From contig NW_020654810.1 of NCBI RefSeq assembly GCF_003589595.1, positions 23,926,149 through 23,990,148 on the forward strand: a DNA stretch of 64,000 nt. Direction: 5' to 3'. Below the pieces are notes generated by a model. It had not been told where the DNA came from. It saw only the letters and a list, made by a program, of their open reading frames with translations, and searched no databases. The stretch is from Hyposmocoma kahamanoa. Lineage: Eukaryota > Arthropoda > Insecta > Lepidoptera > Cosmopterigidae. This document shows, in pieces, positions 52,657 through 62,396 of the stretch. How positions within the stretch are numbered: the first letter of the stretch is position 1; each line of letters opens with the position of its first letter. The position numbers and the translations under genes were made by a program.

Positions 52657-55506
52657 TCAAATTCTATGAAATGTCTGTGTAAAAAAGTCTTTAATGGAAT
52701 AAAAATTATTGGCTCGTAGCCATGACATCAGCTTACGCTTAAATAGAGCACTACTATTTGACATTTTGATATCATAAGGCAATGCATTAAATATCCTCAC
52801 ACACATGGCTCCGCATTGTTTCTGGTAGAAACTTAATTTGGTATAACTATTATAAACTAATCTGTCGGGGCATCTTACATTGCGATTGTGCACGTCCCGT
52901 GTTTTTTTAAGAAGTTTCTTATTATTTTTTACAAAATTAGATACCTCAAAGATGTACATACAAGGAAGCGGTAATATGTTAAGAGACTTAAATAGCGGAC
53001 TACATGATTCTCTAGGTCCTAAGCAACACATTGCCCGTATGCATTTTTTTTGTGCTATAAATAATTTACTTATATCTGTAGAATTTCCCCAAACAACAAG
53101 TCCATATCTAAGTATGGATGCTACGTAACCATGATAGGCTGCTAAAGTTGTCGACATAGCGCATGTATCACGCAACCTTCTTAAAACATAAACATAACGC
53201 TGTAGCCGATTCAGTACGGTTTGGATGTGAAGTTTCCACTCAAACTTATCATCAATAGTTACACCTAAAAATTTTGCTTCTTGTACTTCCTGTATAATAT
53301 GTTCGTTGTATTGAATATTCAGTTTTAATTTATTGTGTCTAATAGTTCCAAATTGAATAAAATTAGTTTTATTAAAATTAAGTGTCAAATTATTGCTGTC
53401 GAGCCAATTAGCCACTGATGCTATAGTGTTATTTATATCAGATTCGTAATTTGATACATTGTCTTTATACGGAATAGTTATAGCCATGTCATCTGCAAAT
53501 AATACGCATCTATGTTGTGTCACATCAGGTAAATCATTAATGTAGAGCAAAAATAGTACTGGACCAAGCGTGCTACCTTGAGGCACGCCGCATGCATTAA
53601 CCCGATAAAGTGATTTATTGGACACCACCACATTTTTGTTTACACATTTAATTTCTACCGCTTGTCTCCTGTTACGTAAATAAGAGGTTAACCAGTCAAG
53701 TGCTAACCCTCTAATCCCAAGATTTTCTAGCTTTTGGAGAAGCAAATCATGAGAAACGAAATCAAAAGCGCGGGTCATGTCAAAGAATATACTACATGTT
53801 GGTGTTCCTTTATTTATATTTTCTACTACTTCTTGTACTAAATGGAATATTGCCAATAAAGTAGATTTATTTTCTTGGAACCCAAATTGTTCTGGCTTTA
53901 TTATGTTAAATTTAGTAGTAAAGTCGACCAGCCTTTTTTTCATTGATTTCTCGAAAACCTTGGAAAGCACTGGGATCAATGTGATAGGACGGTAATTAGC
54001 CATATCAGTTTTCGTACCTTTTTTATGTAGGGGTTTAACAATTGATATTTTTAGCAATTCAGGAAAAATGCCGTTTTCAAAAGATAGATTTACTAAATAA
54101 GTTAGTGGCTTAATTAGTTCATCAGCACAATATTTGATGACTCTAGTAGATATTTCATCATATCCTGTTGAATTTGTGTTTCGTAATGATTTTATTATAT
54201 TATGTATTTCTTTTGGCTGCACAGGTTGTAAATAAATACTATTTGTCAATTGCGTTTTGTTTGTGTTCTTCGTTACTTTTATATTTGAGTTTGTTAAGTC
54301 TATTAAATAATTATTAAATTCATTAGCAATAGAGTTTGGACTAGTTACTGAATTATTGTTGATTATAATTTCTTTTATAAATTGTTCATTATTAAGATTA
54401 TTAACTTCTTTTTTTACTATTTTCCATGAAATTTTTGCTTTGTTTTTTGCGTTATTTAGAAGTTTATCATTGTGCAGCTTTTGAGCTAATTTTAGACACT
54501 GGCGTAGTATTTTGGCATATGATCTATATTGTTGTTTTTTTAATTTTGATTTTTTGGCGTAGTAAAGGTATCGCAGTATTCTCTTAGTCTTACAACTTTG
54601 CTTGATACCTTTGGTAATCCATTTAGGTTTTCTATATCTGTTTGATATTTTAATAAATTTAAAGGGAAAATTTAGGTTATATAAAAAGGTTAGGGTTTCA
54701 TGAAAGTTATGCATAGACTTATTTAAGTCGCGTTCTTTCAATACCTCTAAAAATGAAAGTTCTCTTAAGCAATTCCGAAACCTATTCAAATTTTCGCTAC
54801 AATAGTCCCTGATCCTTAAAAAGTATTCGATGGGTTGCTCAATTTTTTTAATCACCGGTATGTATAACATTTGAGCCGTATTGTGATCTGATAAATGTAG
54901 ATGATCTAATTCCGCAGTAGCGTCGTCAATATTACTGATTAAATGGTCAATACATGTGTGAAGTCTAGTCGGTTCAGTAACGTGCAATGTCAAATTATAA
55001 TTTTTAAGTATGTCCAAGAAGATTCTAACGTTTTTAGATAATTTTGTCTCTAAAGTATTAATATTAAGGTCACCAGTTATAATAATTTTAGTTTTTGATT
55101 GCTTTGTATATTTGTGTAGTACTTCATCTAACTTTGAAAAGAAAATGTTTATATTTGAACTCGGAGTTCTATATACACATATTATACAAACATTGTGTGA
55201 TAATAGCCTAACACCACAACATTCAAATGCTGTGTCCTGAGCATAGCTTTTTAGGTCTTCTATTTTTTCATATTTAATATTTTTGTTTATTAGAATACAT
55301 GTACCACCTCTACTTTTCAAATTTTGCCTGCAGTAAGACGTTGCTAAATCATAACCAGTTACAATTATACGATTTTCATTACCAAATTTAATCATTGTTT
55401 CTGATAGACAAATAATGTCTGGACCTTTTTGATTTGAATGTAATTCAGAAATTGCAACATCCAGTAACGATTTTTTAGAGACGTACCCAGCTATGTTTTG
55501 GTGCAT
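52657..55506 (-). CDS. CR1-like ORF2: endonuclease and reverse transcriptase
   Basis: 949 residues. An APE-type endonuclease occupies about residues 1-215: HQNIAG at the N-terminus, catalytic Glu36 in CLSETM, Asp146 and Asn148 in TGDLNI, and SDH at 206-208. The reverse transcriptase spans about 436-800: FEKSMKKRL and EQFGF (fingers), motif A FFDMTRAFD (Asp576), motif B GVPQGSTLGPVLF (640-652), motif C LFADDMAI (Asp672/673), and the KFLGVTID segment. The C-terminal region ends FNALPYDIK ... NNFYSIKDFF, as in Jockey/CR1 relatives. All expected catalytic residues are present and no stop interrupts it, so it should encode an active nicking and target-primed reverse transcription enzyme. The ATG sits 28 bases after the ORF1 stop. 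The frame also stays open upstream (NNYIKL before the Met), so translation could begin by reinitiation or earlier. Length is normal for CR1 ORF2. Confidence 0.93.
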   Translation of the reverse strand: MHQNIAGYVSKKSLLDVAISELHSNQKGPDIICLSETMIKFGNENRIIVTGYDLATSYCRQNLKSRGGTCILINKNIKYEKIEDLKSYAQDTAFECCGVRLLSHNVCIICVYRTPSSNINIFFSKLDEVLHKYTKQSKTKIIITGDLNINTLETKLSKNVRIFLDILKNYNLTLHVTEPTRLHTCIDHLISNIDDATAELDHLHLSDHNTAQMLYIPVIKKIEQPIEYFLRIRDYCSENLNRFRNCLRELSFLEVLKERDLNKSMHNFHETLTFLYNLNFPFKFIKISNRYRKPKWITKGIKQSCKTKRILRYLYYAKKSKLKKQQYRSYAKILRQCLKLAQKLHNDKLLNNAKNKAKISWKIVKKEVNNLNNEQFIKEIIINNNSVTSPNSIANEFNNYLIDLTNSNIKVTKNTNKTQLTNSIYLQPVQPKEIHNIIKSLRNTNSTGYDEISTRVIKYCADELIKPLTYLVNLSFENGIFPELLKISIVKPLHKKGTKTDMANYRPITLIPVLSKVFEKSMKKRLVDFTTKFNIIKPEQFGFQENKSTLLAIFHLVQEVVENINKGTPTCSIFFDMTRAFDFVSHDLLLQKLENLGIRGLALDWLTSYLRNRRQAVEIKCVNKNVVVSNKSLYRVNACGVPQGSTLGPVLFLLYINDLPDVTQHRCVLFADDMAITIPYKDNVSNYESDINNTIASVANWLDSNNLTLNFNKTNFIQFGTIRHNKLKLNIQYNEHIIQEVQEAKFLGVTIDDKFEWKLHIQTVLNRLQRYVYVLRRLRDTCAMSTTLAAYHGYVASILRYGLVVWGNSTDISKLFIAQKKCIRAMCCLGPRESCSPLFKSLNILPLPCMYIFEVSNFVKNNKKLLKKTRDVHNRNVRCPDRLVYNSYTKLSFYQKQCGAMCVRIFNALPYDIKMSNSSALFKRKLMSWLRANNFYSIKDFFTQTFHRI

Positions 55507-55534
55507 TAATTTTATGTAATTGTTTTTTGTATTT

Positions 55535-56950
55535 TTAACGAAAAAAAGTGTTATTTGGGCATGAAAAAGACAAATGTGTGCTTTGTGGAACCGTAGTATT
55601 AGGCTCGTTAGATAAAGTGTTTTCCAGATTGTATAAATAATAATAATGCGTGATTTCCTGTATTAATTCATTCAAATTTTCAATAATAATTTTAAAACCA
55701 AAATTACTTACAAAACCTTTTGTGGTATACATCTTTGTATAGTATTCTAATTTTTTGTTACTATCTAATAAATAAACATATTCATAGTACTTATTGTCTT
55801 GATACAAAAGATTGTTGAATGTTTCTACTCGTTTATTATATAAGTTTGCATAACTACCAGATTTATAGGTGGGCAGACATAATATTATATTTGTGTGTTG
55901 TACCTCTTGTAATGTGTTTCGGATATTTACTACTAATTTATAATAATCGTTAGTTTCTTTGAAATCTGAGTCACCTATAAATATGACACAGTAGTCATTA
56001 GAATTAAAATAGCTTAATTTATTTTTTATACTTTTCAGAATTTGACTTATACTAGCTCCCGGAGTGATATAATGACAGATATCAGAGTGGTCAATAATGT
56101 TTCTGGTGTACTGTAGAATTTTGTTTCTTGAATTACTACTCATAATGCATAATTTTCTTTTCATTTGTTGATTATCATTTCTTTTAAAATTGTCGGTTTT
56201 ATAATTTGTATCTGTTTCCTGCTGCTTATTGCCGTTTTCTAATATGTTATTGTAATTTGTCCCCGTTTGTTGGTCCACTATGTTTGCACAATTTGTTGGT
56301 TTTAATAAACTTAAGTTTTGGCCTTTCTCGAGCTCGTTACCTTGATCTGTGATAGAATTATCCATGTTGGAAAACTCCAGAACTCTTTTTTTCAGTGAGT
56401 TACGTTGGATATTCGTAGACACTTTCTTAGTGGAAGAACAAATTTGTGTTAAGCTTTTATTCAATGCTTCTAATTTAGTGATTCGATTTTTTAGGGCATA
56501 ATTTTCAGAGAGCAGATTTTTTATTTCTTCGTCAGCAGATTCTAGTTCTAATTGTAGTTTGTAATTCTTTTCCCTTAATTCCTTCGATTTTTCCCGTTCA
56601 TTGGGTTGTATTTCCGGACAACTTCGGTTGAGCTTAGCAGTAACAGCTGACAGATTCGAAGATTCATCATCAGACAGTGAATCAAATGAGTTACTTGTTG
56701 GAATGTTTATTCTGTATTTCCGGTTTGTAACAAAGCACGGCGTTTCAACAGCTGTCTTCTCATCACTGATATATTCAATTCGTTCCCAACAGTTACTACA
56801 TTTCCATGATTGTTTCTTACTTGGACTCATCAAATAAAATCTAGGTGATGTAACGTTCGCACATGGTAAATGGTAATGTCTTCCACACACCAGGCATGCC
56901 ATGAACCTACGATCTTCAATGTTGTCATTGCATTTCCCGCAGTTTGCCAT
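55535..56950 (-). CDS. CR1-like ORF1: PHD finger, coiled coil, esterase-like domain
   Basis: 471 residues. Residues 4-54 form a C4HC3 PHD-type zinc finger: C4-C7, C19-C22, H27-C30, W49 and C51-C54. Residues about 117-170 are rich in E, K and L heptads (ELREKNYKLQLELESADEE), a likely coiled coil for multimerisation. Residues about 265-435 resemble the SGNH-esterase-like domain known in CR1 ORF1: KLCIMSSNSRN, HYITPGASISQIL, CVIFIGDSD and the final helix. The last block, where active enzymes carry an Asp-x-x-His pair, reads TTKGFVSNFGFK, so hydrolase activity is doubtful. ORF1 proteins bind the element RNA and assist integration; cellular localisation cannot be judged here. The ATG with MANCGKC immediately before the finger is the only sensible start. 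Confidence 0.9.
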   Translation of the reverse strand: MANCGKCNDNIEDRRFMACLVCGRHYHLPCANVTSPRFYLMSPSKKQSWKCSNCWERIEYISDEKTAVETPCFVTNRKYRINIPTSNSFDSLSDDESSNLSAVTAKLNRSCPEIQPNEREKSKELREKNYKLQLELESADEEIKNLLSENYALKNRITKLEALNKSLTQICSSTKKVSTNIQRNSLKKRVLEFSNMDNSITDQGNELEKGQNLSLLKPTNCANIVDQQTGTNYNNILENGNKQQETDTNYKTDNFKRNDNQQMKRKLCIMSSNSRNKILQYTRNIIDHSDICHYITPGASISQILKSIKNKLSYFNSNDYCVIFIGDSDFKETNDYYKLVVNIRNTLQEVQHTNIILCLPTYKSGSYANLYNKRVETFNNLLYQDNKYYEYVYLLDSNKKLEYYTKMYTTKGFVSNFGFKIIIENLNELIQEITHYYYLYNLENTLSNEPNTTVPQSTHLSFSCPNNTFFR

Positions 56951-57151
56951 AGTGGTATTAAGTTAATCTCCCTCTAGCGGAAATCTGGCGTCGATATACG
57001 TATTTATTTTTAAAAATTCACAAGTTTGATAACGAACCGGTGCTGCCCTCTCGCGAAATATCGTACAAACATGGATTATATTTGCAGTATTACTGAGAAT
57101 TCCAGCTACTTCTCACTAGATGGCGCTACAATTTTTTTTTTTATCTTTCTT

Positions 57152-57220
57152 GGGTTTGAACCCCCGATCTACAAACTTGTCGACAAACGAGTTATATAGA
57201 TAAACCATTAAGCCACCGGG
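57152..57220 (-). mobile_element. tRNA-like SINE head
   Basis: Minus strand has A-box TGGCTTAATGG and B-box GGTTCAAACCC at tRNA-like spacing, then an A-rich stretch. The acceptor ends do not pair, so not a functional tRNA gene. No body was recognised. Confidence 0.5.
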
Positions 57221-57725
57221 TACATGACGTCACAGTTGCAAATATGAGTGCCTTACTTTCTTACGATCATATGGTGTATTGCTTAAAGTCCAAAGTTCAA
57301 TATACTAATCAAACAATATCACAACTATAACGGTTTTTATTTGTCACAATATTTAAAAATATGAAGTTTTTCCGCAGTATATTTAATGTCACTATTTTGC
57401 ATCTAATTCCGCAACGTTGTGTTCAGGTTTTGCACTAGTTTGTTCACTTACTTGGTGTTTTTTTATGACGGTTCTGGCACTGAAGTGTCCACTCGATTTA
57501 TATTCACTATTTGTAAACAGTTTTTAGCACAAACATTAATTGTCCATATTTGTAGATGGAATTAACGTTTTTTACACTTTTCACAATAAACTGGTCACTA
57601 TTACTATTTTTCAAAATTTTGGCGATGAATCTTATGTTTACACCTAGTGGCGCCCTCTGGCGAACATTCGTTATTAAGTAATTTCTTTTGTACATCTTTT
57701 GTATGGAGATTTGTAATTATCGAGC
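57221..57725. other. No recognisable gene
   Basis: AT-rich DNA with 62-64-codon minus-strand frames lacking motifs. Confidence 0.35.
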
Positions 57726-57862
57726 TCTTCGGTTTTCGCGATCGTTACACATAGGAAATGAAACAATTTTTCCGGATTTAAATAGGGTATTGTAGTTTTT
57801 CGGTTTGTTTGAAAAAACAAATATACGCGATTTAAATCCGGAAAAATAGTTTCATTTCCGAT
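57726..57862. mobile_element. Rep-D, fold-back copy
   Basis: Left: 'tcgagctcttcggttttcgc' and 'ataggaaatgaaacaatttt' are the inverse of the Rep-D 3' end. Right: 'cggtttgtttgaaaaaacaa' to 'aatagtttcatttccg' is direct. The arms overlap for about 30 bp and form a strong stem. Confidence 0.82.
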
Positions 57863-58267
57863 TTGCAATTAATAGAGTCAAAATTTCTGTACTCAGCGTT
57901 ATTACAGCGTACTGTATTCCTTAAAGTTTTAAAAGAAAAGAATTATTAAGAAATGTTTCTGAATAAAACGCAAACTCTCTTACTGAAACATTCTTTTAAA
58001 ACAACATCTAAAGCGTTTGTTTTAAAAGCGGTAAAAGAAGTGCATCGCACTGTGCCTTACACTTGCTTGCAAATTTATGTGGTGTTAAAACAAACTAGGC
58101 TAACAAACGGAACGGTCTTTGTGGCCGCTTATTCGTCACGTTCAGGCTAATCCTGTTTATTCAGCATTAGTTTACATTGCTACTATCCGGGTTATTTTGC
58201 CATTATCCGGGTAACGGCATGATGCTGTTTTACTAGTAAAATGTTTACTGATACGTCCTTTCCGTTC
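57863..58267. other. No recognisable gene
   Basis: Only short open frames; a small direct repeat 'ctatccgggtta'/'ttatccgggtaa' at about 58185-58215. Confidence 0.35.
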
Positions 58268-58320
58268 CTAGGTTTTCGCGATTGTTACACATGGATAATG
58301 AAACTAATTTTACGGATTTA
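58268..58320 (-). repeat. Rep-D 3' terminus fragment
   Basis: 'cctaggttttcgcgattgtt' plus 'acacatggataatgaaac' is the inverse of the Rep-D end. Confidence 0.65.
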
Positions 58321-58584
58321 ACGTAACATTTCGACTCATCCGAAGAACATAGTCCGTTGTGATTATATAGCGAAAAGAGAATAGGTACATTACGATAATA
58401 ATTTCGATATGCAAACTAAGACCCGTACAGGTGTTTTGAGAATTTATATACCTTATTTCGTTTCGGAAATATAAAATCAAACAACAGTCTATCTGACATC
58501 CACAACGAAGAAGAACGAACGAAATGTACTATGTCCTGAGAACAAGTAGTCTTGCACATATGTAGATCTTTGTTCTACGGGTGA

Positions 58585-58822
58585 GTCGATTTGTTTTATC
58601 AAGCACACCAACGTTTCAAGGTCTTTATAGGTCCCATGGTCACGGTTGACAGTGATGGATTTCTTTAATATCTAATGTTTTCGCAACAACAACGCTTACG
58701 TATCTTTTTAAGTTATTAACTTTAAAAATAACATAAAACCGATAAATCCTGTACGCAGTTTTTTTCAAAACGCTGTTTTCGATATTACATTGGTTTGGTT
58801 TGACACGGTAGGGTTGGGGCAC
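58585..58822 (-). mobile_element. Rep-D, 5' and central part
   Basis: 'aacgtttcaaggtctttata', 'ggtcccatggtcacggttga', 'caacaacaacgcttacgtat' and 'ggtttgacacggtagggttg' match 27660-27890 closely over about 200 bp. Confidence 0.82.
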
Positions 58823-59431
58823 ATGAGTAAAGAAAATATTCATTTAGTTGGGGTCTATAGATACTAGAAAACAAATCACTGTAACAAAAATAACGACTTG
58901 TTTAACGAAACAATGAAAATAGACGCAAAGAAATTACGTTTTCGTAAATATGTTTATTTATTTGTTTACAATGTTTTCAGACACGGGCAATTAATCCGTG
59001 GAAAATTAAACTTCTCGTAATAAAACGTTCCTAAATAAACAATGTATTGGGACTATATTTGAGTGTGGAGACGTGACCGGCGACACGCACGTTTTTGGTC
59101 ACGTTTGTCTGTGTTTGACGTTATATTGGAACTTGTGTGGATACAAAATACTCACTCTCAATTTCGAAAAAGTTTCATTCTGCCATGCGAAAACGTACCA
59201 TCAACTCATATTTTAGAAGCAGTAATGTCATTTGTTTTTCGAGTGTTGTGAACCTTCTACTTCATGTAGATTTTATCACAACCTTGGAAGCTACCATACT
59301 TATCAACCTGGAATCCAATATGGCGTAAAAGGACGAAAAAAAAGGACGAAAAGGACGAAAAAGACTTTGTTATTTTCGGTTTATTTCATATAGTTATTAT
59401 TTATTCGGAGGTTAGCCTATATTAATGCTTG
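58823..59431. other. No recognisable gene
   Basis: Contains a short 'aaaggacgaaaa' repeat at 59326-59362 and AT-rich sequence. No gene. Confidence 0.4.
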
Positions 59432-59572
59432 TTTCTGAGCGCCTGGTAGTAAGCCACATGACTGTCCATAACAGTTTCAGTGCCACTCAGAACTTTAAAA
59501 TAAGATCTGTTGCCACTACTTCCGTCACCCTGAGACATAACTTGACAGGTCCCACGTGCTTGTAGTCTATCA
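59432..59572 (-). mobile_element. SINE-A, 3' half, divergent
   Basis: 'gcgcctggtagtaagccaca', 'ccgtcaccctgagacataac' and 'ggtcccacgtgcttgtag' in order. Confidence 0.78.
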
Positions 59573-60177
59573 CTAAGAACTATTTGGCTACTAAATACGT
59601 AATAACTAATAGGAGATTAGGCTCTGAATGAGTTTCGACATCAGCTGGTTGATTAGTGAGCTATAGCTTTCAGGACGACTTTCCTTCCAGTAAGCACTTG
59701 TGATTCTATTGGTTCTAATGGCTGTAGATCAAAAATCTTTAGTATTAATGCACCAACTTATTTTATCTATCACTGTAGTATAGTATCCTGCGTAATGGAA
59801 AAAAAAATCGAACAGAATAAGTCACAGCTAGTCACAGGTTCACGAAATAAAAATCCATCTTTATGCCCATAAAATATCCCAAACGCAGTCCAAATTAGTC
59901 GCTGTCCATTTGCCCGTTTCCGACCAAAATTACTCGTCCAACAGAGGTCGCTTTACGATTCTCTCTATGCCCGGATGGGATTTTTATCACCAGCTTATTT
60001 ACGTTGATTTGCGAGCGCTGCTATGTTTTCGCAGTGAAATTTTGCTTTTGAAAACCTGGCATACGTTATGACGTGTTATTACATTCATTCCTGCATTTTA
60101 TTAAAATATTAAGCAGCATAATTTGAAGCTAATGTTTTTTAGCTTTTGCAGTATGAATTAATATATGGCACTCTTCG
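59573..60177. other. No gene; imperfect inverted repeat at 59847-60000
   Basis: AATAAAAATCCATCTTTATG near 59847 is partly inverted near 59970-59995 ('gcccggatgggatttttatc'). It might be a small MITE of about 150 bp, but no TSD was seen. Confidence 0.35.
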
Positions 60178-60204
60178 ATGGAAGGAATCTTTCTTTGTGT
60201 TCGA
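60178..60204 (+). mobile_element. SINE-C fragment before a Rep-F insertion
   Basis: 'gatggaaggaatctttcttt' and 'gtgttcgat' match the SINE-C body at the 'gatcgaaggaattttttctg' block. An 'ataattataca' trace after the Rep-F may be the other side. Confidence 0.45.
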
Positions 60205-60636
60205 TTTTTAACCGACTTCAAAAAAGGAGGAGGTTCTCAATTCGGCTGTATGTTCTTTTTTTTTTTTGTGTGAACCGATTTTCATGATTCTTTTTTTGTT
60301 GGAAAGGGGGTACTTCCATAGTGGTCCCATTTCATTTTGAAGAAAATCATCCACCTCGAAGGGTGGCTGTTCACGCATGAAGATTCATTTTTATAAATAG
60401 CGCCTAACTTTAATTTAGGAGCAATTAATTACTTTAATGGTTGATTTTGCTATTTCTCCAATTCAAGGCGTTTATCTCTCAATATACCTTGTGTAGTGTC
60501 GTAGTGAGAACCTATTTTTATTATCTCCAGTGTCAAGTCCTGTATAGTGGCGAACTAGGGGATATTTCAATAAAACTTAGCAAATAGACGTAATTCCACG
60601 TATTTTTGAGGTCGGTTTTTTTAATACTGAGATTAT
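60205..60636 (+). mobile_element. Rep-F, near full-length copy
   Basis: Close to 12668-13125 along its whole length apart from a small deletion after the 'tatgttctttttttttt' run and a shortened 3' end ('ttaatactgagatta'). Confidence 0.85.
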
Positions 60637-62067
60637 TTTATTCATAATTATACAAGGCTATCTGCATTTGTTTCTTGGGTTTAAACGCGTACGACACTAA
60701 TTTACATAACAAGGGCATCACTAACAATAATCGGAAGTAGTGTATCCGATATTCGATAGTCTATTGTTTCAGTTTTGAACTAAATGTCCTTCGAGTGGGC
60801 ATTGTTTGGGAAATATTTGTGTTATTATCCTCCTGTGTAACCTTAGTCCTGAAAATCATGGGCGTCATCATTGAGTCATTTTGGCCCAAGTTAACTTGCA
60901 CGTTCGTCTGCGCATATCTCGTTGTTTGTTTTAACGGTATCTTAAGGACCTTAGTAACGTGGTCTCTGCATCGTTCTTTATCTTTGTATGAGTTTGCAGA
61001 GTGAGATATGCCTTGTCCTTTCTACTGAACTATTGACCATTCGGACTCATTCAGTCCTTCTGCGTTCTAATAAAACTTCCACTTTCTCTGTATTAGCAAC
61101 GCCGTAAGCGCTCTGCAGTATCAATATTGTCTATCGCAAACAACTGAAGACATTATTCAGTTCCTGTCTTAGACCGTTGAATCCATTTTGTTAATTTTTA
61201 ATTTTCCCTTTGTTCTTTCACGTAAATTGCGAGGCGTAATGAATGATACTATTCCAAATGGAACCAACACAAAAGAAAACATTTGAATTCCAATAACTGG
61301 CATCGGTAACTATAATTGGCTATTCAGCACACAAGCTTAGCACAAGCGTTAGACATTCGCGTAATTGGTTCTAAGCCAGCCGATTCGTTAGCATGTTAAG
61401 ACGGGGCAAAGGAGCAACCGACGGGGTACACCCGTCAATTAGACGGCGGATTAGCGTGACAACTATCGCGCGGGATTACCCCGTGACGTGGGGCAGCTCT
61501 AGTGATGTGCTAATGTTGATGTCATATGGATTGTTACGAATGGGAGACCAGTCTCGTTTGTTACGTTGGTAGTGGTTTTTTTCGCCGCTGATGATTGATT
61601 ATGTAGCGGTCTTGATGGCACTCAGGGCATGAGCCTTGACGCACAAGACGAGGAGAGGAGAAAGGGGGAGCGGAGACTTTAGTAGAACATCAGTTAAAAA
61701 TGAAACTCACATCGTGATAATACAAAAACTTGAGTTCAAACAAAGTAAAGTCGAGATTGAGTTAAAGAAAGAACAAGTTGAAATTAAATTATGTACGACT
61801 ACCGTCAAACAAAGCAAAGAGACATTAAGGGATGTTCATCCAAACTCTTTGCTGATACGGTAAAGTAATTAAACAACATAGTACTTAAAAACCTTATTAT
61901 ATGCGTGAATGGCAAAATGGCGCAGATTATCAGGTGTACATTGCCTTAATGGCCATATTAAATTAAAAATAATAATAACAATAAATAATTCATTCGAACG
62001 TTTGTTATCCAATGTGCAAATAACGATGCAACATGTAGACGCCACGTGAAGATACAACTTTTTTATA
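60637..62067. other. Longest repeat-poor stretch; no gene recognised
   Basis: About 1.4 kb with few repeat signatures. 61395-61530 is visibly GC-richer and of high complexity, unlike its surroundings. A 75-codon plus-strand open frame (61636-61863) is K/E-rich and coiled-coil-like at its end; I do not recognise it. This is the part most likely to be single-copy host DNA. Confidence 0.4.
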
Positions 62068-62168
62068 CCAACTGATGGGACGAATAAGTCATCCACCTGG
62101 TGGTAAGCGACACGCCTGTTCTTAACTGTTGCATGCCACTCAGAGCTTTGAATCATAAAGATCTGAGA
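62068..62168 (-). mobile_element. SINE-A, 3' end
   Basis: 'gatgggacgaataagtcatc' and 'gtaagcgacacgcctgttct' to 'gccactcagagctttgaatc'. Confidence 0.82.
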
Positions 62169-62245
62169 AATTTGAAGAAAACATTCAATTTCTAAAGGTG
62201 GCAAAGTAGGGGATGAATCCGGTTCCGCGCACTTTCTGGTAAGCG

Positions 62246-62326
62246 GTTTCAATAAAACTTGGCAAATAGATGTACTTCCACGAACTTTTGAGGTCGGTTC
62301 TTTTAGTGCTCTGTACTGAGATTATT
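62246..62326 (+). repeat. Rep-F 3' end
   Basis: 'ttcaataaaacttggcaaat' to 'aggtcggttcttttagtgct' and 'ctgtactgagatt' are the last part of Rep-F. Confidence 0.75.
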
Positions 62327-62396
62327 AACACTAAGAAAAAGAAATACAGGGCATAATTCACTCAGTCGCCGGAGGTATTTTAAATATGCATTAAAT

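Larger units (their letters stand above)
52341..56990 (-). mobile_element. CR1-like non-LTR retrotransposon, apparently intact coding
   Basis: Minus strand: about 40 bp or more of 5' UTR, ORF1, a 28-base spacer, ORF2, a 3' UTR of about 300 bp ending 'gtttaccagttcaaacaata' plus 'aacg', and a tail of CTGATT repeats. ORF1 with PHD finger and esterase-like domain followed by an endonuclease-RT ORF2 and a short-repeat tail is the CR1 organisation described for animals. Both ORFs lack stops or frameshifts, so the copy is young and may be competent. The exact 5' end is unresolved because no second copy is present, and no TSD was recognised, as is usual for CR1. Confidence 0.88.

Noticed and set aside
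57152..57220. Possible functional tRNA gene
   Set aside because: A- and B-boxes are present, but the acceptor stem does not pair. The other tRNA-like heads are attached to SINE bodies.
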